DNA of 64,000 nt, taken from the NCBI RefSeq assembly GCF_049671645.1, contig NZ_JBATVG010000027.1, forward strand, positions 62,001-126,000, written 5' to 3'. This DNA is from Castellaniella sp049671645. GTDB taxonomy: Bacteria; Pseudomonadota; Gammaproteobacteria; Burkholderiales; Burkholderiaceae_B. Each line of letters opens with the position of its first letter. Position 1 is the stretch's first letter. Under the pieces are notes generated by a model. It was given only the letters and a program-made list of their open reading frames with translations. It had not been told where the DNA came from and did no database searches. Positions 26,593 to 36,381 of this stretch are shown piece by piece. The position numbers and the translations under genes were made by a program.

Positions 26593-28008
26593 ATGAGCAC
26601 AGTGCATGATGATGCCTCCGGACGCCAGCGGGGCCGCCTGCTGACCGTCTGGACCCCGGAAGACAAGGCGTTCTGGGCGCACGAAGGCCGCGCCATCGCC
26701 AACGTCAATCTCTGGATCTCGATTCCCGCGCTGTTCCTGGCCTTCGCGGTCTGGCAGATGTGGAGCGTGGTCGCCGTCAATCTGCCCAACCTGGGCTTCA
26801 AATACACGGAAAACCAGCTGTTCTGGCTGGCGGCGCTGCCCGCCTTGTCGGGCGCCACGCTGCGGATCTTCTATTCCTTCATGGTCCCGGTCTTCGGCGG
26901 ACGGCGCTGGACTGCCCTGACGACCGCCAGCCTGCTGTTGCCCACCATCGGGGTGGGGCTGGCCGTCCAGGATCCGGCCACGCCGTATTCCACGATGTTG
27001 CTGCTGGCGCTGCTGTGCGGGCTGGGGGGCGGCAATTTTTCCTCCTCCATGTCCAACATTAGTTTTTTCTTTCCCAAGGAACGTAAAGGCTCCGCCCTGG
27101 GCTTGAACGCGGGCCTGGGGAATCTGGGCGTGTCCTCCGTGCAGTTCCTGGCGCCGCTGGTGATCACCATGGGCATCCTCGGCCCCTGGGCCGGCGAGCC
27201 CCAGATGGCCAAACTGTCCGGCGCCCATGGCGTGGCCGAGGTCTGGGCGCAGAACGCCGCCTTCATCTGGGCGCCCTTCATCATCATCGTCTCCATGCTG
27301 GCCTGGGTGGGCATGCACGACATCGCGGATGCCAAGGCGTCCTTTCGTGAACAGGCGGTCATCTTCAAGCGCAAGCACAACTGGATCATGTGCTTCCTGT
27401 ATCTGGGCACGTTCGGGTCCTTCATCGGCTTTTCGGCGGGTTTCCCGCTGCTGATCAAGTATCTCTATCCCGATATCCGGCCTTTGCAATATGCCTGGCT
27501 GGGGCCCCTGGTCGGCGCCATGGCGCGGCCCTTCGGCGGCTGGCTGTCCGACAAGCTGGGCGGCGCCCGGGTGACGTTCTGGACGTTCTTCTGGATGGTG
27601 CTGGGCGTGCTGGGCGTCATGGCGTCGCTGCCGGGCTCCGGCTCGCCGGGCAGCTTCACCGGCTTTTTGCTGGCCTTTCTGTTCCTGTTCTTCCTGACCG
27701 GCATCGGCAATGGGTCCACCTTCGCCATGATTCCGGTCATCTTCAATACCCTGGCTCAGCGCCGACATGCGGCGGGCTCTCCGGCGCAGGCGGAATCCGA
27801 AGGGGCCAAGGAATCCGCCGCCGTGCTGGGGTTCAGCGGCGCCATGGGCGCGTATGGCGGGTTCTTCATTCCCAAGAGCTTCGGCACGTCCTTCGATCTG
27901 ACGGGTACTCCGTACGCGGCGCTCGTGTTCTTCGTCGTGTTCTATGCCGTCTCCATTGCCGTCACCTGGTGGTATTACTCGCGGCGCGGCGCGGAGATCC
28001 CGTGCTGA
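26593..28008 (+). CDS. narK: nitrate/nitrite MFS transporter
   Basis: A 471-residue, 12-helix transporter of the nitrate/nitrite porter family. Family-typical regions are GLGGGNFSSSMSNISFFFPK and the later GNGSTFAMIPVIF. The ATG at 26593 follows AGGAGT. It is a single NarK unit rather than the fused double form. It lies 79 bp upstream of narG on the same strand and is probably the first gene of the nar operon, bringing nitrate in and exporting nitrite. Confidence 0.94.
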   Translation: MSTVHDDASGRQRGRLLTVWTPEDKAFWAHEGRAIANVNLWISIPALFLAFAVWQMWSVVAVNLPNLGFKYTENQLFWLAALPALSGATLRIFYSFMVPVFGGRRWTALTTASLLLPTIGVGLAVQDPATPYSTMLLLALLCGLGGGNFSSSMSNISFFFPKERKGSALGLNAGLGNLGVSSVQFLAPLVITMGILGPWAGEPQMAKLSGAHGVAEVWAQNAAFIWAPFIIIVSMLAWVGMHDIADAKASFREQAVIFKRKHNWIMCFLYLGTFGSFIGFSAGFPLLIKYLYPDIRPLQYAWLGPLVGAMARPFGGWLSDKLGGARVTFWTFFWMVLGVLGVMASLPGSGSPGSFTGFLLAFLFLFFLTGIGNGSTFAMIPVIFNTLAQRRHAAGSPAQAESEGAKESAAVLGFSGAMGAYGGFFIPKSFGTSFDLTGTPYAALVFFVVFYAVSIAVTWWYYSRRGAEIPC

Positions 28009-28087
28009 GGCCCTGCATGTCCCGGTCTGGCGGCCGGATCGCCATTGATCGGTGTTTTATCGAACGCTTTCCAACGGAGCAATCATC

Positions 28088-31000
28088 GTGAGCCATTTCA
28101 TTGATCGCCTGAAGTATTTTTCCCGGCCCAAAGAACCCTTTTCCAATGGGCATGGCACTGTCGTCCACGAAGACCGCACCTGGGAAGACGCCTACCGCAA
28201 TCGCTGGCAGCACGACAAGATCGTCCGTTCCACGCACGGCGTGAACTGTACCGGGTCCTGTTCCTGGAAAATCTACGTGAAAGGCGGCATCGTCACCTGG
28301 GAAACCCAGCAGACGGACTATCCCCGCACCCGGCCCGACATGCCCAATCACGAGCCCCGCGGCTGTCCCCGGGGCGCGACGTTTTCCTGGTACCTGTACA
28401 GCGCCAACCGGGTGAAATATCCCATGCTGCGCGGGCGCCTGGCCCGGATGTGGCGCGAACAGCGCAAATCCATGGATGCCGTGCAGGCCTGGGAAGCCAT
28501 CGTCACCGATCCCGACAAGTCCAAGGCCTACAAATCCGTGCGCGGCCTGGGCGGTTTCGTGCGGTCCACCTGGGACGAGGTCAACGAGATCATCGCCGCC
28601 GCCAACATCCACACCATCAAGCGCCACGGCCCGGACCGCATCGCCGGATTCTCGCCGATCCCGGCCATGTCCATGGTGTCGTATGCCTCGGGCAGCCGCT
28701 ATCTGTCGCTGCTGGGCGGATCGCTGCTCAGCTTCTACGACTGGTATTGCGACCTGCCGCCGTCCAGCCCCCAGACCTGGGGCGAGCAGACCGACGTCAG
28801 CGAATCGGCGGATTGGTACAACTCCACATTCATCATGCTGTGGGGCTCGAACGTGCCGCAGACGCGCACGCCCGACGCCCACTTCATGGTCGAAGCCCGC
28901 TATCGCGGCGCCAAGGTCATTTCCGTGTTCCCGGACTACGCCGAAGGCGCGAAATTCGGCGATCTGTGGATCCACCCGAAACAGGGCACCGATGCCGCCC
29001 TGGCCCTGGCCATGGGGCACGTGGTGCTGAAGGAATTCCACCTGGCGGGGAAAAGCGCCTATTTCGACCGCTATTGCCGCCAGTACACCGACATGCCGTT
29101 CCTGGTGCGCCTGGTGCGCCAGGGCGACCGCTACGTGCCGGACCGCAAACTGCGGGCCGCCGATTTTCCCGATCGCCTGGGGCAGCAGAACAACCCCGAA
29201 TGGAAGACTGTCGCCTGCGACGAACAGACGGGTGAATTCATCGTCCCGCAGGGGTCCATCGGTTTCCGCTGGGGCCAGAAAGACGGCGAAGACGCCGGCA
29301 AATGGAATCTGGAATTGAAGGATGCCCGAGGCCAGGACGTCAGCCCGCGCCTGTCCCTGATCGATGCCCACGATGAAGTCGTACCGGTCGCCTTCCCGTA
29401 TTTCGGCGGAGTGCATCACGATTACTTCAAGGGCACGGACCACGACGAGGTCCTGCTGCGCAATCTGCCGGTCAAACGCGTGCAGACGGCCGAAGGCGAG
29501 GTCCTGGTCGCGACGGTGTTCGACCTGTTCGTCGCCAATTACGGCATCGATCGCGGCCTGGGCGGGGACAATGTGGCGTCGTCCTACGATGACGACGTGC
29601 CCTATACCCCGGCCTGGCAGGAACGCATCACGGGCGTGCCGCGCGAGCAGGTCATCACGGTGGCCCGCCAGTTCGCCGACAACGCCGACAAGACCGAGGG
29701 CAAGTCCATGGTCATCCTGGGGGCCGGCCTGAACCACTGGTACCACATGGACATGGCGTATCGCGGCATCATCAATCTGGTGTCGATGTGCGGCTGCGTG
29801 GGGCAGTCGGGCGGCGGCTGGTGCCACTACGTGGGCCAGGAAAAACTGCGCCCGCAGACCGGCTGGACCATGCTGACCTTCGCGCTGGACTGGCTGCGTC
29901 CGCCGCGCCACATGAACGGCACCTCGTTCTTCTATGCGCATACGGACCAATGGCGCTACGAAAAGCTGCAGGTGTCCGAGCTGCTGTCGCCGCTGGCGGA
30001 TGCCTCGAAATACCAGGGCAGCCTGATCGACATGAACGTGCGGGCCGAACGCATGGGCTGGCTGCCCACCGCGCCGCAGTTGCAGACCAATCCGCTGCAG
30101 GTGGTGCGCGATGCCCAGGCGGCCGGGATGGACCCCAAGGAATACGCGGTGCGGGGCCTGCGCGACGGCAAGCTGAAATTCGCCTGCGAAGACCCCGACA
30201 ATCCCGATAATTTCCCGCGCAATCTGTTCATCTGGCGGTCCAACATCCTGGGTTCGTCGGGCAAGGGGCACGAATATTTCCTCAAGCACCTGCTGGGCAC
30301 CCAGCATGGCGTGCAGGGCAAGGACCTGGGCGAAATGGGGGCGGGCAAGCCCCTGGAAGTCAACTGGCGCGACGAGGCCCCGCAGGGCAAACTCGATCTG
30401 CTGGTGACCTTGGACTTTCGCATGTCCACCACCTGCGTGTATTCGGACATCGTGCTGCCTACGGCCACCTGGTACGAAAAGAACGACCTGAATACCTCGG
30501 ACATGCACCCCTTCATCCACCCGCTGTCGGCGGCCGTGGACCCGATCTGGGAATCGCGCAGCGACTGGGAAATCTACAAAGACCTGGCGAAGAAGTTCTC
30601 CGAACTGGCCGCCGACGCGGACCTGCCCGACGAAGACCTGGTGCTGCAGCCCATGCAGCACGACTCCCCGGGCGAACTGACCGACCCCTATGCCGTGCGT
30701 GAATGGCGCAAGGGCGAATGCGACCTGGTTCCCGGCAAGACCATGCCCAATCTGATGGTGGTCAACCGGGACTACAAGAACGTCTACAAGCGCTTCACGA
30801 CGCTGGGGCCGCTGGCTGAAAAACTGGGCAACGGCGGCAAGGGCATTTCCTGGGACACCAAGGAAGAGGTCGAATTCCTGGGCAAGCTGAACTACCGCGA
30901 GCGCGAACCGGGCGTCGGCCAGGGACAACCGCGCATCTTCACGGACATCGACGCCTGCGAGACCGTCCTGACCCTGGCGCCGGAAACCAATGGGCACGTG

Positions 31001-31843
31001 GCCATGAAGGCCTGGCAGGCGCTGTCGAAGATCACGGGGCGCGACCACACGCACTTGATCCGATCCAGCGAACATGAAAAGATCCGTTTCCGCGACATCC
31101 AGGCGCAGCCGCGCAAGATCCTGACCTCGCCCACCTGGTCGGGCATCGAGTCCGACAAGGTCAGCTACAGCGCGGGCTATACCAACGTGCATGAACTGAT
31201 CCCCTGGCGCACCCTGACCGGCCGCCAGGAGCTCTACCAGGATCACCCCTGGATGCGCGATTTCGGGGAATCGCTGTGCGTGTACCGGCCGCCCGTGGAC
31301 ACCAAGACCATCACGCCCATGCTGGACAAGCAGTTCAGCAATGGCGAACCGCACGTGGTCCTGAACTTCATCACGCCGCACCAGAAATGGGGTATCCATT
31401 CCACCTATTCCGACAACCTGATCATGCTGACGCTGTCGCGCGGCGGCCCCATCGTCTGGATGTCGGAAATCGATGCCGCCAAGGCCGGCATCGTGGACAA
31501 CGACTGGATCGAGGTCTTCAACGTCAATGGCGCCCTGGTGGCCCGGGCGGTGGTCAGCCAGCGGGTGCCCGAAGGCATGACCATGATGTATCACGCCCAG
31601 GAAAAGATCGTGAACGTGCCGGGGTCGGAGCTGACCGGGAAACGCGGCGGCATCCACAATTCCGTGACGCGCACGGTCGTCAAGCCCACCCACATGATCG
31701 GCGGCTATGCCCAACTGGCCTATGGCTTCAATTATTACGGCACGGTCGGCTCGAACCGGGATGAATTCGTGGTGGTCCGCAAACTGAAGAAAGTCGATTG
31801 GATGGACGAAACGCACGAAGTGTCCGTCCAGACGCAGGCCTAA
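28088..31843 (+). CDS. narG: respiratory nitrate reductase alpha subunit
   Basis: A 1251-residue molybdenum enzyme subunit. The N-terminal HGVNCTGSCSWKIYVKGG segment gives the His/Cys ligands of the FS0 iron-sulfur cluster, and ADWYNSTFIMLWGSNVPQTR includes the Asp expected to bind molybdenum. It reduces nitrate to nitrite at a bis-MGD cofactor on the cytoplasmic face of the NarGHI complex. The start is a GTG at 28088 with GGAG upstream. The cofactor genes moaA to moaC are in the same window. Confidence 0.97.
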   Translation: MSHFIDRLKYFSRPKEPFSNGHGTVVHEDRTWEDAYRNRWQHDKIVRSTHGVNCTGSCSWKIYVKGGIVTWETQQTDYPRTRPDMPNHEPRGCPRGATFSWYLYSANRVKYPMLRGRLARMWREQRKSMDAVQAWEAIVTDPDKSKAYKSVRGLGGFVRSTWDEVNEIIAAANIHTIKRHGPDRIAGFSPIPAMSMVSYASGSRYLSLLGGSLLSFYDWYCDLPPSSPQTWGEQTDVSESADWYNSTFIMLWGSNVPQTRTPDAHFMVEARYRGAKVISVFPDYAEGAKFGDLWIHPKQGTDAALALAMGHVVLKEFHLAGKSAYFDRYCRQYTDMPFLVRLVRQGDRYVPDRKLRAADFPDRLGQQNNPEWKTVACDEQTGEFIVPQGSIGFRWGQKDGEDAGKWNLELKDARGQDVSPRLSLIDAHDEVVPVAFPYFGGVHHDYFKGTDHDEVLLRNLPVKRVQTAEGEVLVATVFDLFVANYGIDRGLGGDNVASSYDDDVPYTPAWQERITGVPREQVITVARQFADNADKTEGKSMVILGAGLNHWYHMDMAYRGIINLVSMCGCVGQSGGGWCHYVGQEKLRPQTGWTMLTFALDWLRPPRHMNGTSFFYAHTDQWRYEKLQVSELLSPLADASKYQGSLIDMNVRAERMGWLPTAPQLQTNPLQVVRDAQAAGMDPKEYAVRGLRDGKLKFACEDPDNPDNFPRNLFIWRSNILGSSGKGHEYFLKHLLGTQHGVQGKDLGEMGAGKPLEVNWRDEAPQGKLDLLVTLDFRMSTTCVYSDIVLPTATWYEKNDLNTSDMHPFIHPLSAAVDPIWESRSDWEIYKDLAKKFSELAADADLPDEDLVLQPMQHDSPGELTDPYAVREWRKGECDLVPGKTMPNLMVVNRDYKNVYKRFTTLGPLAEKLGNGGKGISWDTKEEVEFLGKLNYREREPGVGQGQPRIFTDIDACETVLTLAPETNGHVAMKAWQALSKITGRDHTHLIRSSEHEKIRFRDIQAQPRKILTSPTWSGIESDKVSYSAGYTNVHELIPWRTLTGRQELYQDHPWMRDFGESLCVYRPPVDTKTITPMLDKQFSNGEPHVVLNFITPHQKWGIHSTYSDNLIMLTLSRGGPIVWMSEIDAAKAGIVDNDWIEVFNVNGALVARAVVSQRVPEGMTMMYHAQEKIVNVPGSELTGKRGGIHNSVTRTVVKPTHMIGGYAQLAYGFNYYGTVGSNRDEFVVVRKLKKVDWMDETHEVSVQTQA

Positions 31844-31855
31844 GGAGTCGCACCC

Positions 31856-33397
31856 ATGAAAATCCGCGCACAAGTCGCCATGGTCCTGAATCTGGACAAA
31901 TGCATTGGCTGCCACACCTGTTCGATCACCTGCAAGAACGTCTGGACGTCCCGTGAAGGCATGGAATACGCCTGGTTCAACAACGTCGAGACCAAGCCGG
32001 GCGTCGGCTACCCCAAGGAATGGGAAAATCAGGACCGCTGGAATGGGGGCTGGCGCCGCAAGGCCAACGGCCGTATCGAACCGCGCCAGGGCGGCAAACT
32101 GAAGCTGCTGTCGCGCATCTTCGCCAACCCCAATCTGCCGCAGATCGACGACTACTACGAGCCCTTCACCTACGATTACGACTATCTGCAAAAGGCCCCG
32201 GAACGCACGACGCCGCCCGTGGCCCGGCCGCGTTCGCTGATCACCGGCCAGCGCATGGAAAAGATCGAATGGGGGCCCAACTGGGAAGAGATCCTGGGCG
32301 GCGAATTCGCCAAACGCTCCAAGGACTACAACTTCGAGGCGGTGCAGAAAGACATCTACGGGCAGTTTGAAAACACCTTCATGATGTACCTGCCGCGGCT
32401 GTGCGAACACTGCCTGAATCCGACCTGCGTCGCCAGTTGCCCGTCGGGGTCCATCTACAAGCGCGCCGAAGACGGCATCGTCCTGATCGATCAGGATAAA
32501 TGCCGGGGCTGGCGCATGTGCATTTCCGGCTGTCCCTATAAAAAGATCTACTACAACTGGAAGTCCGGCAAGGCGGAAAAGTGCATCTTCTGCTATCCCC
32601 GCATCGAGGCCGGCCAGCCCACGGTCTGTTCCGAAACCTGTGTCGGGCGCATCCGCTACCTGGGCGTGTTGCTGTACGACGCCGACGGCATCGAGGCCGC
32701 CGCCAGCGTGCCCAATGAAAAGGATCTGTATCAGGCCCAGCTGGATCTGTTCCTGGATCCGAACGATCCCGAGGTCCGCCGCCAGGCCCTGGCCGACGGC
32801 ATCCCCGAAAACTGGCTGGACGCGGCCTGCAATTCGCCGGTCTACAAGATGGCCGTGGACTGGAAGATCGCCTTCCCGCTGCACCCGGAATACCGCACGC
32901 TGCCCATGGTCTGGTATGTGCCGCCGCTCTCGCCCATCCAGTCGGCAGCCAACAGCGGCCAGATCGGTTCCTTCGGCGAGATCCCGGACGTCAAATCCCT
33001 GCGCATTCCGCTGCGCTACCTGGCCAATCTGCTGACGGCCGGCGACGAGGCCCCGGTGGGCGTTGCCCTGGAACGCATGCTGGCCATGCGCGCCTTCATG
33101 CGGGCGCGGTCCGTGGATCGCCAGGAACGGCACGACATCCTGGACCAGGTGGGCCTGTCGCTGAATCAGGTCGAGGACATGCACCGCTATCTGGCCATCG
33201 CCAACTACGAGGACCGCTTCGTGATCCCCACCGCGCATCGGGAAAATGCCGAAAACGCATTCGAAATCCGCGGCGGCTGCGGATTCACTTTCGGCAACGG
33301 CTGTTCGGGGGGCAGTTCCGACGGATCGCTGTTCGGCAAGCCGCGCGGCAAGCGCAAGCCGTCCGTGGTCTTCCTGGACCCGGCCCGGACCGCATGA
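31856..33397 (+). CDS. narH: respiratory nitrate reductase beta subunit (iron-sulfur)
   Basis: A 513-residue electron-transfer subunit with four cysteine clusters: CIGCHTCSITC near the N-terminus, CEHCLNPTCVASCPSG, CRGWRMCISGCP (Trp in place of a Cys, giving the 3Fe-4S centre) and the CIFC to CSETC region. It passes electrons from NarI haem to NarG. It starts 12 bp after narG. Confidence 0.97.
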   Translation: MKIRAQVAMVLNLDKCIGCHTCSITCKNVWTSREGMEYAWFNNVETKPGVGYPKEWENQDRWNGGWRRKANGRIEPRQGGKLKLLSRIFANPNLPQIDDYYEPFTYDYDYLQKAPERTTPPVARPRSLITGQRMEKIEWGPNWEEILGGEFAKRSKDYNFEAVQKDIYGQFENTFMMYLPRLCEHCLNPTCVASCPSGSIYKRAEDGIVLIDQDKCRGWRMCISGCPYKKIYYNWKSGKAEKCIFCYPRIEAGQPTVCSETCVGRIRYLGVLLYDADGIEAAASVPNEKDLYQAQLDLFLDPNDPEVRRQALADGIPENWLDAACNSPVYKMAVDWKIAFPLHPEYRTLPMVWYVPPLSPIQSAANSGQIGSFGEIPDVKSLRIPLRYLANLLTAGDEAPVGVALERMLAMRAFMRARSVDRQERHDILDQVGLSLNQVEDMHRYLAIANYEDRFVIPTAHRENAENAFEIRGGCGFTFGNGCSGGSSDGSLFGKPRGKRKPSVVFLDPARTA

Positions 33398-33410
33398 AGA
33401 GGCAGACACC

Positions 33411-34103
33411 ATGACGCATGCATTGACCCTTCAAGACACGCCGGTCTTTTCCGTTCTGTCGGTTTTGCTGAGTTACCCGGAGCAGGACTGGCTGGACGCG
33501 TTGCCCGAATTGTCCGATACGCTGCCGCCGCCCGCGCGGGAACGCCTGGACCCGCTGTTCGTTTTCCTGCGCGGGTTCGATGATCTGATCGATCTGCAGG
33601 AAAGCTACGTCGCCACGTTCGATCGGCGGGCGGCCCATTCCCTGCATCTGTTCGAGCACGTCCATGGCGAGTCCCGCGACCGCGGCCAGGCCATGGTCGA
33701 CCTGCAGCAGGAATACCTCAAGCACGGCTTGGAGCCCGCCACGACCGAGTTGCCGGACTACGTGCCGCTGTTCCTGGAATTCCTGGGGCAGATTCCGCCC
33801 CAGGCGGCTGAAGACCTGCTGGGCGACGCCATCCACGTGCTGGCCCGCCTGGGCGACAAGCTGGCTGAATCGGACAGCTCCTATGCCTGCATCTTCGCCC
33901 AGTTGCGCACCATGACGGCCGTCCAGCCCGAAGTCCTGCCGGACCCGCCCGAAGGCGACATGGAGGAAACCATGGTCACGTTCGGGCCGCAGGCGGACGG
34001 CACCGAACCCCTGCTGATGCGCCGCCCTGGCGATGGCGCTCAACCGATCGTGTTTCATCCGCCACGCGCGCGAGCCAGCCATCCGAACGGCAGCCAGACC
34101 TGA
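33411..34103 (+). CDS. narJ: nitrate reductase assembly chaperone
   Basis: A 230-residue acidic protein of the NarJ/TorD family, with the conserved LLSYPEQDWLDALPEL start and HVHGESRDRGQAMVDL helix. It is needed to insert the molybdenum cofactor into NarG before membrane attachment. The ATG at 33411 lies 13 bp after narH; the longer open frame overlapping narH is not coding. Confidence 0.94.
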   Translation: MTHALTLQDTPVFSVLSVLLSYPEQDWLDALPELSDTLPPPARERLDPLFVFLRGFDDLIDLQESYVATFDRRAAHSLHLFEHVHGESRDRGQAMVDLQQEYLKHGLEPATTELPDYVPLFLEFLGQIPPQAAEDLLGDAIHVLARLGDKLAESDSSYACIFAQLRTMTAVQPEVLPDPPEGDMEETMVTFGPQADGTEPLLMRRPGDGAQPIVFHPPRARASHPNGSQT

Positions 34104-34113
34104 GGAGACCATC

Positions 34114-34803
34114 ATGAAAGACACACTTGATCTGTTTTTTTTCGGGGTGTACCCCTACATAGCCCTGACCGTGTTCCTCTTGGGCAGCCTGGTGCGCTTC
34201 GAGCGCGAGCAATACACCTGGAAAAGCGATTCCAGCCAGATGCTGCGTTCCGGGTCGCTGCGCTGGGGCAGCAACCTGTTTCACATCGGGATCATCTCGC
34301 TGTTCTTCACGCACCTGGTCGGGCTGTTGACGCCGCCCGCCGTCTACCACGCCTTCGGCGTCACTACCCATTTCAAGCAGTGGATGGCCATCGTCGTGGG
34401 GGCCATCCTGGGCGTGATCTGCCTGATCGGGCTGGTGCTGCTGATTCATCGCCGCTGGTCGGAGATCCGCCTGCATCACAATTCCACCGTCTCGGACTGG
34501 GTCACGCTGCTGTGGATATTGCTGGTCCTGGTCCTGGGCCTGATCTCGCTCTTTACCTCGGTGCAGCACACTGACGGGGCGGTCATGGTGCAGTTGGGCG
34601 ATTGGGCGCAGCGCATCGTGACCTTCCGCGCTGGGGCCGTGGGCGCTCTGGCGGGCGTGCCGGAAATCTACCGCATCCACATGGTGCTGGGCATGACGCT
34701 GTTCGTGATTTTTCCCTTCACCCGCCTGGTGCATGTGTGGTCGGGGTTCGCCTCGGTCACTTATCTGGCGCGGCCCTGGCAACTGGTGCGTCCGCGCCGC
34801 TGA
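34114..34803 (+). CDS. narI: respiratory nitrate reductase gamma subunit (cytochrome b)
   Basis: A 229-residue membrane protein with five helices; it starts MKDTLDLFFFGVYPYIAL and carries the haem-b histidines in LFHIGIISLFFTHLVG and in the C-terminal IHMVLGMTLFVIFPFTRLVHVWSG. It oxidises quinol and feeds electrons to NarH. Its ATG at 34114 follows TGAGGAGA, just after the narJ stop. Confidence 0.96.
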   Translation: MKDTLDLFFFGVYPYIALTVFLLGSLVRFEREQYTWKSDSSQMLRSGSLRWGSNLFHIGIISLFFTHLVGLLTPPAVYHAFGVTTHFKQWMAIVVGAILGVICLIGLVLLIHRRWSEIRLHHNSTVSDWVTLLWILLVLVLGLISLFTSVQHTDGAVMVQLGDWAQRIVTFRAGAVGALAGVPEIYRIHMVLGMTLFVIFPFTRLVHVWSGFASVTYLARPWQLVRPRR

Positions 34804-34812
34804 GGACTTCTC

Positions 34813-35559
34813 ATGATTACCGTGAATGACGTTGCCATTGCCGAAGCCGATATCCTGGCCGAAGTCCCGAACCACGAACAGGAAGCCAACCCGCGCCTGG
34901 CGGCCGGCCAGGAACTGGTGCTGCGCGAGCTGATCCGCCAGCGGGGAGCCGACCTGGGGCTGAACGCCGACGGCGATGAAGCCTTGCTGGCGGCGGTGCT
35001 GGCTGAAGACGTGCGCACCCCGCAGGCCGACGAGGCCAGTTGCCGGCGCTATTACGATCAGCACCCGGATGAGTTCCGGGAAGGCGATCTGGTCGAGGTC
35101 TGGCACATCCTGTTCCAGGCCACGTCCGGCCTGGATGTGCAGAAATTGCGGTCCCGCGCCAATCTGCATCTGGCGGAACTGCATCGCAAAGGCGCGGGCC
35201 AGTTCGCCGGCTTCGCCCGTGAGTATTCCAACTGCCCTTCGGGGGCGGAAGGCGGCTCCCTGGGGGAACTGAGCCGGGGCGAGATGGTGCCTGAGTTCGA
35301 GAAAGCCGTGTTTGCGCTGCCGGAATACACCCTGGCGGGCGAACTCATCGAAACGCGTTTCGGCTTCCATATCGTGCGCACCGGCCGCAAGGTCGAGGGC
35401 CGTCTCGTGCCCTTTGACGAGGCGCGCGAAAGGCTGGCCGCCTGGCTGGAAGAATCCAGCTACCGCCGCGCCGTGCATCAATACCTGCAGCAGTTGGTGG
35501 GCGCGGCGCAGATCCAGGGCATCCCCATGCAGGGGGCGGAGTCGCCGCTGGTGCAGTAG
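34813..35559 (+). CDS. PpiC-type peptidyl-prolyl cis-trans isomerase (NifM-like) in the nar operon
   Basis: A 248-residue protein with a helical N-terminal region and a parvulin domain (about residues 90-190: VWHILFQATSGL, FAREYSNCPSGAEGGSLGELSRGEMVPEFEKAVF). No signal peptide is visible, so it acts in the cytoplasm. It starts 9 bp after narI, which implies a role in folding or assembly of the nitrate reductase (inference from position). Confidence 0.88.
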   Translation: MITVNDVAIAEADILAEVPNHEQEANPRLAAGQELVLRELIRQRGADLGLNADGDEALLAAVLAEDVRTPQADEASCRRYYDQHPDEFREGDLVEVWHILFQATSGLDVQKLRSRANLHLAELHRKGAGQFAGFAREYSNCPSGAEGGSLGELSRGEMVPEFEKAVFALPEYTLAGELIETRFGFHIVRTGRKVEGRLVPFDEARERLAAWLEESSYRRAVHQYLQQLVGAAQIQGIPMQGAESPLVQ

Positions 35560-35566
35560 CGGGGGG

Positions 35567-36316
35567 CTAGATAAGCAAGGCGAGCGTGCCTATCCCCAGC
35601 AAAGCGTACAGGGAGGCTCGCTTGAGCAATACCTCGCGTTTGCCGGCTTTGCGATGGAGCAGGGCGCCCAACAGGGTGGCTGCGATGGCGAAAGGCAGCA
35701 GCATGACGATCCAGACGCCCTGGCGGGCGGTCAGCTCGCCGCTCAAGCCCAGGGGGATCAGGACGGCCGACTGCGCCAGGACGAAGAACACGATGTTGGC
35801 CGCCCTCAGGGCGGCATGGGGCATGTCGCGGTCCGACAGCATGTATAGCACCACGGGCGGGCCGCCGATGCCGGCGATCGCCGTCATCGTTCCGCTGAGG
35901 ACCCCGGTCATGGTGTCCTGGAGAGGGCCCCGCCGTCCCCTGTAGTGCCAGCCGGCAAGCATCAGCAGCGCGAGGACGATGACCATGAACGAGACTGTCT
36001 TGCGCATGGCGGCGGGTTCCAGCCATTGGAGCAGCGCCAGGCCGGCCGGTATGCCCAGCAGCGATGGAAGGAACAGGCGTAGCACCAGGCGCCAGTCGAC
36101 GTGGCGCATGGCCTCCGGCATGATCGGGAAGGAGACGATCAGGCTGATGCCGAGCACCAGTATCAGGACGTCCGTAGGCGCCATCAGCAGGCTGAAGATC
36201 GGCGCCATCAGCAGGCCGGCTCCGAATCCGGTGAACCCGAGCAGCAAGCAGCCGGCGAAGCTCGTGGCCGCCAGGGCGAGAAAGACCGGCCATGCGGGCA
36301 GCCAGGCTGAAATCAT
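35567..36316 (-). CDS. TSUP (TauE/SafE) family membrane exporter
   Basis: A 249-residue protein with about eight membrane helices and the TSUP-type N-terminal region SFAGCLLLGFTGFGAGLLMAP. TSUP members export sulfite, sulfoacetate or similar anions. It is convergent with the PPIase gene (7-bp gap) and lies 65 bp downstream of thyA on the same strand with no obvious terminator, so it may be the last gene of the ATPase-thyA-TSUP operon of the microcompartment locus. If so it might export an anionic product such as sulfite (speculative). Confidence 0.83.
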   Translation of the reverse strand: MISAWLPAWPVFLALAATSFAGCLLLGFTGFGAGLLMAPIFSLLMAPTDVLILVLGISLIVSFPIMPEAMRHVDWRLVLRLFLPSLLGIPAGLALLQWLEPAAMRKTVSFMVIVLALLMLAGWHYRGRRGPLQDTMTGVLSGTMTAIAGIGGPPVVLYMLSDRDMPHAALRAANIVFFVLAQSAVLIPLGLSGELTARQGVWIVMLLPFAIAATLLGALLHRKAGKREVLLKRASLYALLGIGTLALLI

Positions 36317-36381
36317 GGATGATGCCGCATATGGGACCTGGCCCTGTTCATGACCGTCCGCTGCCTCGCGCCTGCCGGTCT

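Noticed and set aside
27962..33412. A 1816-codon open frame on the minus strand opposite narG and narH
   Set aside because: It exactly shadows well-conserved narG/narH on the other strand; GC-rich codon use removes stops from the antisense frame, and the translation is low-complexity His/Gly/Val-rich with no domain I recognise.
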